Below the pieces are notes generated by a model, which was given only the letters and a program-made list of their open reading frames with translations, had not been told where the DNA came from and did no database searches. A program made the position numbers and the translations under genes. Shown one piece after another: positions 1-9,364 of a stretch of DNA of 64,000 nucleotides (the first letter of the stretch is position 1; each line of letters begins with the position of its first letter). The stretch comes from Macrothele yani (lineage: Eukaryota > Arthropoda > Arachnida > Araneae > Macrothelidae), in assembly GCA_039090855.1 (NCBI GenBank), contig CM077002.1, positions 80,542,194-80,606,193 on the forward strand. Direction: 5' to 3'.

Positions 1-53
1 CTTCGTCCAGCAGTGGATTGATAATGGTTGACAATGATGATGATGATGATGAT
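1..53 (+). mobile_element. 3' end of an RTE-like LINE, cut by the window edge
   Basis: The first bases match the end of the LINE ORF and tail found on the minus strand at 13525-13585: the last codons (QQWIDNG), a stop, a few bases and a (TGA)n run. The rest of this copy lies before the window. It is the same family as the long copy at 13.5-16.7 kb. The short trinucleotide tail right after the stop is typical of RTE-clade LINEs. Confidence 0.75.
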
Positions 54-1083
54 ATATATATGCAAAACATTTCCGATAGGAAGCTGCATCCGATGCAGGA
101 AAAAAATTTCAAATCGGACTTTTAGAAGCAGCATGGAAAACGTAGTTTTGCGTTTATTTCCCCTAGTAAAAACTCTACGCATTACTTGAAAAGCGGGCTG
201 TGCTTTAAAATAGTCTTCGATATAAATGGCATCGGAAAGAAAAAGAATGTTTTTCAATCGGTTTTATTACAAGTAAATATATGTAATAAAATGTATTGTG
301 AATTAGATATCATCTACATTTATGCCCTCTAGCGGCGAAGTTGTGCATCGAACACAAAAATGCAAGGACCATCATTCTCACATTTCAAGCTTTCCAATGC
401 CAAAAGAATTTTAAAAAGGACTAATAGTTGCAGAGCTTTGATATCCATCGACAGAGGTACGGAGGAGAAAGTCATAACATAAGCATGATCTCTTCTTTAC
501 AAATGACGTGCTAAAATGATGCGAGGCAAATATTAAAAGAAATATAATCTAACCAATAACAGCAGTTGTAACGAGGAAATTATAAAAATGAAAAACATCA
601 TACATTTCATCTTAATCGAGCAGTTTTCAATTTTTAAAGAACGCACATCTTTAAAATTATACAAAGAAATTGATGAGGAGGAAGGATACATACAAGAAAA
701 AATCGTAGCTGTTTTCTATCTCAGTATGACGTCATGCTTAAAACATAACTAACCATAGAATGAACGGCAGTTTGCCGATACAGAACTGTTACAATATCCC
801 TATGCTGCAAACAAGAGAAGCACTTTTACTTCGGAAAGATTCAAGATTTCCCGATGCAGGTGCTAAGGTTTTCCGACCGGAGATGACTTAATGAAACTGT
901 GTGTGACTTGCCGTTACGTTACCATAAGCAAATGTAGTGCTAATATGGTCACTGGAACAGTAATAATATTCAGTTATTTCATTCATTATGCTGTTCTTCA
1001 TACCACTTACATTAGTGCTTAACTTGTTCTCTAATCAGGCAATATGATTAGCATTTCGTCGTCATAGGCGCATCGTACCACGT
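54..1083. other. AT-rich interval, no gene recognised
   Basis: I see no coding pattern or RNA gene here. It holds the first copy of a short dispersed repeat (family E, about 235-345); the rest looks like ordinary intergenic or intronic sequence. Confidence 0.5.
235..345 (+). repeat. Dispersed repeat family E, copy 1
   Basis: About 100 bases, including a run around TATGTAATAAAATGTATTG and CATCTACATTTATGCC followed by TCTAGCGGC, recur at about 2290-2405. Similarity fades on both sides. No tRNA boxes or terminal repeats were seen, so the class is unknown. Confidence 0.6.
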
Positions 1084-1099
1084 TTAGACAAATCAGATT

Positions 1100-1212
1100 G
1101 CGCAGACCGAAAACTTCCCAGACCGGAAACTGACCGTTTTCTGTTATAAGGGCCGTGACAATCAAATTCCCCAGACCGAAAATCGGCCGTTTTTCTGTTA
1201 TAAGGGCCGTGT
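1100..1212 (+). repeat. Two imperfect tandem units with a CAGACCGAAAA / TTATAAGGGCCGTG motif
   Basis: Two units of about 55-60 bases each begin with CCCAGACCG and end in TTCTGTTATAAGGGCCGTG. A related CAGACCGGAAAAACGGCCG string is found at 10034-10060 beside a tRNA-like remnant, so this may be the body of a decayed tRNA-derived repeat. The sequence right after it (GTGGCTCGGTCGGTA) resembles an A box. Confidence 0.4.
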
Positions 1213-1229
1213 GGCTCGGTCGGTATGCC

Positions 1230-1915
1230 AGTGCTTGATCAGCTGTGGATAAGAATTCCTCGTCGTCGTGTAAGACTGTCTTGCAGTCACATCAGCGAAT
1301 TCGACGGAGGTCGCATTTTTGCATGAGAGACTGCAATGCTTCCCTCCGGGAGATTGCCGGTCACGTGGGACTCAGTGTGTGTCCATCGTGGCAAGAGAGT
1401 GTGCAGGGAATGGTACGAAGAAGGGCGTAGGACGGGAAGAGAAGGTTCTGGACGTTGTACACAGACAGCGCCAAGGGACAACCGTCATCTCATGAGGAAG
1501 TCTTTGGGTAGCCGTTCTGCGTCATCAATGGCTTCGACGCAGCAGTGGTGAACTGTGACGCATTCTCCCATGTCAGTTGTAACAGTACGTCGCCGGTTAC
1601 TTATTACAGTTCGGATTGCAGACTCGTCGTCCCCTTCTTGGGCTACCTTTGACTCTGCACCAACAAACTGCCGGACTTCAACGGTGAATCGGACGTGGGG
1701 AATGGCTTGATGAATGGCACACTACCGTGTTCTCGGACGAAACGCGCGTCCGTTTAGGAAAAAATGGTGGTCGCAACTGTGTCCGCGAACAACAGGAGGA
1801 GAGACGTCTGGAAAAGTGTATTCACACTAGACATACCGCACCGATACGAGGCATTATGACCTGGGGTACTATCGGGTGCGAAAGCAAGGTCGTAACTCGA
1901 CTCCTTTCAGGTGTT
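1230..1915 (+). pseudogene. Tc1-like transposase remnant
   Basis: A broken plus-strand Tc1-type transposase. The clearest part, near 1725-1890, reads VFSDETRVRLGKNGG followed by RHTAPIRGIMTWGTIG, which matches the first catalytic Asp block (FSDES) and the downstream WGxIG block of Tc1 transposases. Upstream pieces are spread over several frames, with stops and indels. The catalytic region with the second Asp and the Glu is missing; coding similarity stops at about 1915, just before a 34-bp tandem repeat. No terminal inverted repeats were found. It is an old, inactive copy. The family assignment is by motif only. Confidence 0.6.
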
Positions 1916-1966
1916 CTGTTTTTTATGAACATGAGTGTATTTGATTTAGGTTTGTGTGTGTACGGA

Positions 1967-2100
1967 ACTATTTTTTCAATATTCGTTCTTTTACAACTAT
2001 ACTATTTTTTCAATATTCGTTCTTTTAGAACTATACTATTTTTTCAATATTCGTTCTTTTACAACTATACTATGTTTTCAATATTCGTTCTTTTACACAA
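1967..2100 (+). repeat. 34-bp tandem repeat, about 3.9 copies
   Basis: Units start at 1967, 2001, 2035 and 2069, each opening ACTATTTTTTCAATATTCG, with very few differences between units. This is a short minisatellite. The open frame across it is a by-product of the repetition and not a gene. Confidence 0.9.
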
Positions 2101-2289
2101 TCATTCTTTAAAGAAACAAAAATTAATGAGATTTTGAAATTATAAAATGACACAGAAACTATAAAAAGGTATGTCTAACCCATTCCTGCATAAGCAGTCC
2201 GACCAATAGCAGTTTTAATAGTGAATGTTGTGTCGGCAGATTTGTATAGGGGAAAGGGAAGTTCCTGAATTTCACATATTGGCAGGTAA

Positions 2290-2405
2290 ATTGAAATTTA
2301 CGAAACACGATATTTTTTTCTATCGGATAGTTATAAGCAAATATATGTAATAAAATGTATTGTGAATTCCATACCATCTACATTTATGCCTTCTAGCGGC
2401 GTCCT
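2290..2405 (+). repeat. Dispersed repeat family E, copy 2
   Basis: Second copy of the repeat at 235-345, in the same orientation, most similar over 2333-2400 and ending at TCTAGCGGCG. The following bases to 2730 show nothing I can name. Confidence 0.6.
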
Positions 2406-2730
2406 AAGACGACCTGTATCATGTAATTTACATTTATTCTCTAGTAACCAAAAAAATTTGCTGTCATTCTCGTCACCAATCACCATTTTGACACTGGCTC
2501 CATCAGGAACCATAAACAAAGACGTGTAGCGAATCACTTAGACCTCACACAGTCAGTTGACCTAAAGTAACAGTCATGCAACACCTTGCAGACGCAGTCA
2601 TCTAAAACCGTAGTAATGTAACACCTCAGATGCCTCTTTTATCGTGGTTGCGCGGTGGGACCGACTTTCAGTTTTGCTACAAGTAACAGAAACTTTTGGA
2701 AGATTACTGTGACGTCAAGTTTCGAAGGTA

Positions 2731-4272
2731 CACTGCTGGACAATTGCTAAGGACGGATCATAAACGGCTATATAGCGCATAAAAAAGTAAGTGTGGTTGG
2801 ATGCCAAGTGAAATAAAATAATGTCAGAATGCCAGGACATTACAAGAAAGACAATTTATTGTGCTCTGAAATCCAGAAGGCTTTGGAACGTGTTCAAGGG
2901 ACAAACAGGCCATTTTGTGCAGAATACGTAAACGTGAAAAAAAATGCAATTACCATCCGCAGGCGTTCCGGCGTAAGATGTCAATACGGGATATGGCCAC
3001 CATGGAGGGCAATGCAAGATTCCACACGTCGTGTCATGCTTTGCACAACATTATCAAGCAGCTGTTGTGGTAATTTATCCCATTCCTCTGTCAGTGCATG
3101 GATGAGGGTGTCCTTGTTTATTGGAGGGCATTGGCGACCAGCAAGACTCCTCGCTAAAGCATCCCACACATTTTCAATGGGATTCAGATCTGGAGAACGT
3201 GCTGGCCATACGAGGCGTTGAATATCCTCGCTCTCAAGACACTCCTGGACAGCGACTGTTCGATGACATGTTGCGTTGTCGTCCATGAAAATGAATCTAT
3301 CACCGACAGCACCACGGAACATGCGAACATGAGGTACCAGAACATCATTAATGTATCGTTGGCCAGTCATAGTCCCAGTTGGAAGCACATAGAGGGACGT
3401 ACGGCCATTGATCATGATGCCAGCCCATACCAAGACACTACATGTCGGATATCGGTCCCTTTCCTGTATGTTTGCTGGACAATATGCAGTACCACTATCA
3501 CGCCAGATCAGTTGTCGTCGACAATCAGACGATAGACTGTATCTACTCTCATCTGAGAAGAGGACAGCAGACCAGTCGTTATCAGTCCAATTGCGATGTT
3601 GATGGCACCATTGCACACGGGCGGTACGGTGACGTCTGGACAATGGGATGCACACAACAGGACGGCGGGCGTATAGTCCTCATTCATGCAAACGTCTGGC
3701 GACAGTTTTTCGGGAGAACCGCTTGCCAGTAGCAGCCATAAACTGATTTGCTACCTCACTAGCTGTGCTGCGTCGGTGTCTTTTTGTTGATAGCACTATG
3801 TACCGATCTTCTGCAGGTGTCGTACTGCGAACACGACCTCCCCCGTGACGTTTGCTACACTCTGCATTTGTTTGAAATGATTTTCAAAGCCTTGAAACAA
3901 CACTGTGGCTGACGTCGAACTCCCTGGCAACATCTGTTATTTTTCGCCCTTCTTCAATCGTGCCAATAATACGGCCACGCGTAAAATCATCTAGGTGATG
4001 TCGGGAAGACATACTGAAAATTGCAAGTTCGTCAATTGATTCTTTCCCTTTCAACTTTGCGTTTGAACAACAACGGTCAACACGCGTCAAATCCTTTATA
4101 TCTTTTATCAGCGCTATGACGTCACGAACAAGTCCGGCAATCCAAAATTTGCATACGCACAACACGTCTTACTGTATCCCGCACTTATTCTAATTTCCAC
4201 ATTTTCCTGCCTTCCATTTTATGGTTGCTATCGTTGCTATTGTCCTCCGTCCTTAGCAATTGTCCGGCAGTG
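2731..4272 (-). mobile_element. Tc1-like element T1, complete with inverted repeats and TA target
   Basis: The element is bounded by inverted repeats of about 27 bases: CACTGCTGGACAATTGC at 2731 and the reverse complement ending at 4272. It is flanked by TA at 2729-2730 and 4273-4274, as expected for Tc1/mariner insertion. Its length, 1.54 kb, is usual for Tc1. The transposase reads on the minus strand. It forms the left half of a head-to-head pair with the nearly identical element to its right. Confidence 0.85.
2981..4012 (-). pseudogene. Tc1-family DD34E transposase of T1, two nonsense codons
   Basis: A single minus-strand frame of 343 residues runs from an ATG at 4012 (MSSRHHLDDFTRGRII) to a stop at 2981. 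The N-terminal part is a helix-turn-helix DNA-binding domain (ITDVAREFDVSHSVVSRL). The catalytic domain shows FSDESRYS, FMDDNATCHR and SPDLNPIENVW, with 34 residues between the second Asp and the Glu, so it is DD34E. In-frame TGA codons at 3884-3886 (where Trp is expected) and 3680-3682 (where Gly is found in the partner copy) inactivate it. No frameshift is needed, so decay is recent. Residues following the Glu (ARSLAGRQCPP onward) reach the usual C-terminus HGGHIPY. Confidence 0.85.
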
Positions 4273-4308
4273 TATTACACCTATATACAGTATATGTACA
4301 TGTATTTC

Positions 4309-5845
4309 CAAAGCCTTGAAACAACACTGTGGCTGACGTCGAACTCCCTGGCAACATCTGTTATTTTTCGCCCTTCTTCAATCGTGCCAATAATACGGCC
4401 ACGCGTAAAATCATCTAGGTGATGTCGGGAAGACATACTGAAAATTGTAAGTTCGTCAATTGATTCTTTCCCTTTCAACTTTGCGTTTGAACAACAACGG
4501 TCAATACGCGTCAAATCCTTTATATCTCTTATCAGCGCTATGACGTCACGAACAAGTTCGGCAATCCAAAATTTGCATACGCACAATACGTCTTACTGTA
4601 TCCCGCACTTATGCTAATTTCCACATTTCCTGCCTTCCATTTTATGGTTGCTATCGTTGCTATTGTCATCCGTCCTTAGCAATTGTCCGGCAGTGTAATT
4701 TCAAACAAATGGAGAGTGTAGCAAACGTCACGGGGGAGGTCGTGTTCGCAGTACGACACCTGCAGAAGATCGGTACATAGTGCTATCAACAAAAAGACAC
4801 CGACGCAGCACAGCTAGTGAGGTAGCAAATCAGTTTATGGCTGCTACTGGCAAGCGGATCTCCCGAAAAACTGTCGCCTGACGTTTGCATGAAGGAGGAC
4901 TATACGCCCGCCGTCCTGTTGTGTGCATCCCATTGTCCAGACGTCACCGTACCGCCCGTTTGCAATGGTGCCATCAACATCGCATTTGGACTGATAACGA
5001 CTGGTCTGCTGTCCTCTTCTCAGATGAGAGTAGATACAGTCTATCGTCTGATTGTCGACGACAACTGATCTGGCGTGATAGTGGTACTGCATATTGTCCA
5101 GCAAACATACAGGAAAGGGACCGATATCCAACATGTAGTGTCATGGTATGGGCTGTCATCATGATCAATGGCCGTACGTCCCTCTATGTGCTTCCAACTG
5201 GGACTATGACTGGCCAACGATACATTAATGATGTTCTGGTACCTCATGTTCGCATGTTCCGTGGTGCTGTCGGTGATAGATTCATTTTCATGGACGACAA
5301 CGCAACATTTCATCGAACAGTCGCTGTCCAGGAGTGTCTTGAGAGCGAGGATATTCAACGCCTCGTATGGCCAGCACGTTCTCCAGATCTGAATCCCATT
5401 GAAAATGTGTGGGATGCTTTAGCGAGGAGTCTTGCTGGTCGCCAATGCCCTCCAATAAACAAGGACACCCTCATCCATGCACTGACAGAGGAATGGGATA
5501 AATTACCACAACAGCTGCTTGATAATGTTGTGCAAAGCATGACACGACGTGTGGAATCTTGCATTGCCCTCCATGGTGGCCATATCTCGTATTGACATCT
5601 TACGCCGGAACGCCTGCGGATGGTAATTGCATTTTTTTTCACGTTTACGTATTCTGCACAAAATGGCCTGTTTGTCCCTTGAACACGTTCCAAAGCCTTC
5701 TGGATTTCAGAGCACAATAAATTGTCTTTCTTGTAATGTCCTGGCATTCTGACATTATTTTATTTCCCTTGGCATCCAACCACACTTACTTTTTTATGCG
5801 GTATATAGCCGTTTATGATCCGTCCTTAGCAATTGTCCAGCAGTG
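4309..5845 (+). mobile_element. Tc1-like element T2 with its 5' third inverted
   Basis: A near-identical partner of T1 in opposite orientation. The right inverted repeat ends at 5845, followed by TA. Its 5' third (about 4311-4695, including the terminal repeat at 4669-4695 and the N-terminal coding part) is flipped, so it reads on the minus strand. The junction with the plus-strand remainder is at about 4696-4699. The breakpoint lies within the codons after the VVSRLWK motif. The arms 2731-3885 and 4697-5845 are inverted copies of more than 1.1 kb. Confidence 0.8.
4697..5595 (+). pseudogene. Tc1-family DD34E transposase of T2, N-terminus inverted away
   Basis: The plus-strand frame starts inside the transposase (FQTNGECSKRHGGGR) and runs to the stop at 5593-5595 after HGGHISY. 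It keeps FSDESRYS, MDDNATFH and PDLNPIENVW, so the DD34E catalytic core is complete. A TGA at 4879-4881 replaces an Arg that is intact in T1, while the TGA that breaks T1 at 3680 is a sense codon here. The missing first 40 or so codons lie at 4311-4430 on the minus strand. The two copies were therefore disabled by different mutations after they separated. Confidence 0.85.
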
Positions 5846-5847
5846 TA

Positions 5848-6139
5848 TAAATGCATATTATATTTACTTAATAAATATTCATAAAATACTGTACGTTATT
5901 TTCTTTTGGTTTATCGATGAAAATCGATCTTTTGCAACATATTCTCTGCACTTTTGAATGCATATTGTGTCCCTAATATTTTACCTCAGAGCAAGGCTGG
6001 CTGTAGCAACCGGGAGGGCGGGGGGGAGTAGGTTACCCTCCCAGAACGGTCATACTAGGGGCATAAATTTGTTCTCTGAATGACACAAAAAGAGATATGC
6101 ACAACGTGTGTATAAATATACTGTTAATTTTCACTAAAA
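5848..6139. other. Spacer, nothing recognised
   Basis: AT-rich sequence with one G-rich patch at about 6008-6030. No coding or repeat signal was seen. Confidence 0.4.
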
Positions 6140-6622
6140 ATGGAAGTCATGCGCTTTTCATTTTTTAAAGACTTTAGTTAATCGAATCGTGAATTCTGCG
6201 CAGCTAATCAGGTTCTAGAGTAACCTTCTCTATTAGGTGTGAACCTCACATATTTACGAAACGAACTGTTCAAAACAGCGGAGCGAGACTTATAAAACGA
6301 TATGCTGATATGCCTAACCTCCATATCCTTTCCGAATAGACTAAAGGGATGGAGAGCTAATTAGTCGTCTGTTCTCCGTTGTAGAGAGCCACTCTGAGAG
6401 CTTAGCCTTCAAGAGAATTTCTCCAAGCCCTTCTCCGAAATCGTCTTCTTATTGTTACGTTCATTGTCTGATATTCATTCGTTCTTCGGGTTCGTTTTCA
6501 ATTCTGCATTTCTGCGAATGCTGTATTGTCGGCATTCACCAACTTTTACGTTTTACTTGGATATTTACCGAGTTTTAACATTTTTGGTAAAATTATGTCC
6601 AAAACCGGAAATGAGAGTTTTA
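6140..6622 (+). repeat. Unidentified repeat family F, copy 1 (left part)
   Basis: This block matches the reverse complement of about 20690-21165 over roughly 450 bases. Shared strings include GACTTTAGTTAA, ATGCCTAACCTCC, GAGCTAATTA, ATTCGTTCT and AAAATTATGTC. Copy 1 is interrupted at TTAA (6619-6622) by a piggyBac-like element and resumes at 8077 (shared GTAAAAACTG and CTATTT). A frame from about 6452 shares a C-terminal pattern (KLCPKP against KLCQKP) with a frame in copy 2. I recognise no known element. Confidence 0.7.
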
Positions 6623-7209
6623 ACCCTTTTGCGACCACGATACTATAATGTTTTGTCACTCAAAATACCACAGCGCCCGAAAGTGCCTGCGGCTCGTTTT
6701 GGAATTTCATTACCCCGTCCTTTGTCAAGTTAGCAAAAGAAGGATTAGAGCTGGGTCACCACTCGAAACTTCTGTTGCTTGCTATGCGTTGACCTTTAAC
6801 AGACGTTTCCCTGCGGCAATCTGTGCATTCTTCTACTGAGTGAGACCCTAAGACAGATGGGAGTGGTAACAGCTGCAAAATCTTCTTCAGTTTCCCCTTT
6901 TCTCTAGTACAAAATATAATCTCAATCGGTTTATTTCGATTGAGCAAATATGAAATAATTTTTTCGGCAAATTTCTGTCATAAACTCTGCTTTCAGGACA
7001 AAGGAAGATACCGCAGTTTATTGAAATTAAATATTAGTAGTTTATGCTGTCTTTGAGGCTGAAAATCACTATTTTTCTTCTAAATGAGCTTTTTTTTTCT
7101 CGTAGTACAAAAACATTTTATGACTCCCGAATTTCTCTTTTTTGTTGTAATATCTACAGAATATATGTGCGCACATTTTGTGTGTAGACGGTTAGAATCA
7201 GGCCCTCCA

Positions 7210-7296
7210 GGCAATTTAATGTAGGCCCAACACTGTGCCAACGGCTTCTATTACTAAACGACGGTGGCTCAGTGTTGGGCCTACGTTAGATTGCAA
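7210..7296. repeat. Inverted repeat, stem about 28 bp
   Basis: GTAGGCCCAACACTG at about 7221 pairs with CAGTGTTGGGCCTAC at about 7271, with pairing extending outward through TTTAATGTAGG / CCTACGTTAGA. The loop is about 35 bases. It lies inside the piggyBac-like element. Confidence 0.75.
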
Positions 7297-7333
7297 GGCT
7301 GTATGCTACTAGCGCCGTATTTCCGTCTACAAA

Positions 7334-7668
7334 CTTAGGTGTCCAGAAAAATGTAATTTGTAAATTATTTTGTTCTACGAACCCTTAGTTGTCCAGAAAA
7401 ATGTAATTTGTAAATTAATTTGTTCTACGAACCCTTAGGTGTCCAGGAAAATGTAATTTGTAAATTTCTTTGTTCCACGAACCCTCAGGTGTCCAGGAAA
7501 ATGTAATTTGTAAATTTCTTTGTGCCACGAACCCTCAGGTGTCCAGAAAAATGTCACTTGTAAATTTCTTTGTTCCAACAACCCTTAGGTGTCCAGAAAA
7601 AGGTAATTTGTAAATTTATTTGATACACAAACTCTTATGTGTCCAGAAAAATGTTCCAAATAATTTTT
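7334..7668 (+). repeat. 50-bp minisatellite, about 6.5 copies
   Basis: GTCCAG recurs at 7341, 7391, 7441, 7491, 7541, 7591 and 7641, exactly 50 bases apart. Each unit contains AAAATGTAATTTGTAAATT and ACGAACCCT with a few substitutions. It lies inside the piggyBac-like element. Confidence 0.95.
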
Positions 7669-7712
7669 CCAGTGCATGCAGTCGTACAATGTTTTTATAT
7701 GCATTACTTTTA

Positions 7713-7833
7713 CTAAGCACGTGTCAACACATATAACTTATTTTTACGAAGCACGTGTCAACACATATAACTTATTTCTACGAAGCACGTGTCAACATAT
7801 ATAACTTATTTTTACGAAGCACGTGTCAACAGA
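7713..7833 (+). repeat. 34-bp minisatellite with a CACGTG in each unit
   Basis: GCACGTGTCAAC begins at 7717, 7751, 7785 and 7819, a strict 34-bp period. Each unit carries the palindrome CACGTG, the core E-box bound by bHLH factors. Whether anything binds is unknown. Confidence 0.9.
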
Positions 7834-8126
7834 ATAGCAGTTGTACTGAGCGATGTCAGAAGGCTGAATGATATTGACCCAGGACAAACAAACTCCTGAT
7901 TCACTTCTTTGTTTAATGAAAGAAAGACGACTGGGGGTGACTTCTGATAATCCCCCATACGTCGTGAAAATTCAAAGAACCCGGAGGGGGGGGGGGTACG
8001 AAATCCTAGTCGAGTTATCGGGCGACCTGGGTGCTTTTGGTCGTCTGAATGGCCGGGCGTTGTGGTAGCGAAAGGGTTAAAGGATTGTAATCCTTTCCCA
8101 TTAAAGAGGTAAAAACTGGGTACTAT

Positions 8127-8200
8127 TTAAGTGGAAGCAGAAAACTTTTAAAATTAAGTGGAAGCAGAAAACTTTTAAAATTAAGTGGAAGCAGAAAACC
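8127..8200 (+). repeat. 27-bp tandem repeat, three copies
   Basis: TTAAGTGGAAGCAGAAAAC begins at 8127, 8154 and 8181. It lies just outside the right end of the piggyBac-like element, in the resumed family F sequence. Confidence 0.9.
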
Positions 8201-8216
8201 TTTTTTCGTTGCCCAC

Positions 8217-8535
8217 TGGGCCGCGGGTGGCCTAGTGGGCAACGTTCGTGACTGTCACGGAAAGGGCCTCAGGTTCGATTCCAGGCAGGTACGAACGCTC
8301 GATCCATTAAATATCCGCCGTGCGTCGGATGGGCACGTTAAGCCGTCGGACCCTGGGTACTGGCCCCCGGTAATAAATAAGGGCGTCTTCATCCTCCTTT
8401 CTACTCCGCTTCCGTGTCACTTTCCTATCGGGCGCTCAAGCCCAAATCTCCTAGTTTCCTATTTCTAAGGGTTGTTTAAGACCTGGGGTCAGACACTCCC
8501 TTTCTAAAATCCTCTATATATGATCATCATCATTT
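8217..8535 (+). mobile_element. tRNA-derived SINE, family C, copy 1
   Basis: The head contains an A-box-like GTGGCCTAGTGG and a B-box GGTTCGATTCC. The body shares long stretches with the minus-strand copy at 56959-57245, such as TAAATATCCGC, GTAATAAATAAGGGCG, CTTTCCTATCGGGC and TTTCTAAGGGTTGTT. The end is a short ATCATCATCAT run and not poly(A). The A/B-box head plus a conserved body makes it a SINE of about 310 bases. Confidence 0.75.
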
Positions 8536-8599
8536 TAAACTTAAGGGGCGTAATTTCAAGTCTCGCCCTCACAGATGAATAAAGCTTGCTCCGGTCCTG

Positions 8600-9360
8600 C
8601 CTGAGAATACCTCATATTGGGCTGCGTATATCCTCCCAGTCCCTCGCTCGATGTGAATCATTCTCGTCGTCCGCCCACACGAATGTTTCATCATTTTCTA
8701 ATAAGGAATCACATTCCGTGTATTCTTCCACATCAGTTTCAACAAAATCTTCGTTTTCTAATAACAGCTTAACATCTTGCAGCAAATTTTCGTCTTCTGC
8801 TTTGTTTTGCATATCGTCTTTTTCCTTGAATTTAATATCTGGTCAATGATTTATCTATGTGTTCAAAACACTTTGAGCTCAGAATTTCAGTCCACGCTTA
8901 ATTTGCCATGTAAACTATGTCCTTCATGCCGATGATTTTTAAAGTTTCCAGCAGATTCAAATTTTCATGCTGCAGAATGAACGACAGCACATTCTTTATC
9001 CTCTCTTAAAAGATTTATTGACGTTCAGATCCACTGGTTGCACCAAAGAAGTCACACACGGCAGTAAAAACATCACTTTAATTTTTTCTTTCGGTAATAC
9101 ATCACAGTTCGGATGTGAGGGAACATTATACCTACTTCAGTGCCAAGTTTTCAGTTTTCAGATGCTTTTTGCTGAAGGAGAAACTGCTTCGAAAACCATT
9201 GCTGACACAGTTTTTATTCATCTACGCCGATTTCTGATTGCGGTAATAAAATCGCAAGGCATCACGATTCATATTTTTGAAGGCCAGAGGATTCCCAAAT
9301 TTACTGAAGATGAAAAGGGGCAACTTGTGAATTCTCGCTGCATTACTTCCCAGCAATAAC
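8600..9360 (-). pseudogene. pogo/Tigger-like transposase fragment
   Basis: Minus-strand pieces in shifting frames follow the order of a Tigger/jerky-type DDE transposase: near 9340, NAARIHKLPLFIFSKFGNP then AFKNM, and YRNQKSAW; near 9070, MFLLPCVTSLVQPVDLNV; near 8970, LLETLKIIGMKDIVYMANAW. These match the HKLPLLVIGK, NKKAWM, LPPNVTSLIQPLDQG and YMIADAW blocks of that family. The DNA-binding part and the first catalytic Asp are absent beyond 9360, where a GGCCA-rich segment begins. Multiple stops and frameshifts make it a pseudogene. An acidic frame at 8612-8812 is probably its eroded C-terminal region. Confidence 0.6.
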
Positions 9361-9364
9361 AGTC

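Larger units (their letters stand above)
6623..8076. mobile_element. piggyBac-like non-autonomous element (TTAA target)
   Basis: The ends are CCCTTTTGCGACCACGA at 6623 and the inverted CCCTTTCGCTACCACAA ending at 8076, 14 of 17 positions alike. Both are flanked directly by TTAA (6619-6622 and 8077-8080). TTAA duplication plus ends beginning CCCTTT is the signature of the piggyBac superfamily. The interior (1.45 kb) encodes no transposase. It holds an inverted repeat and two minisatellites. Sequence on each side belongs to repeat family F, whose other copy lacks this insert. Assignment rests on the ends and target only. Confidence 0.7.

Noticed and set aside
1727..2137. 136-residue plus-strand protein
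   Set aside because: The first part is the Tc1 remnant, and the second is the translated 34-bp tandem repeat.
7334..7668. CRISPR array
   Set aside because: The whole 50-bp unit is repeated; there are no unique spacers, and the context is animal DNA.
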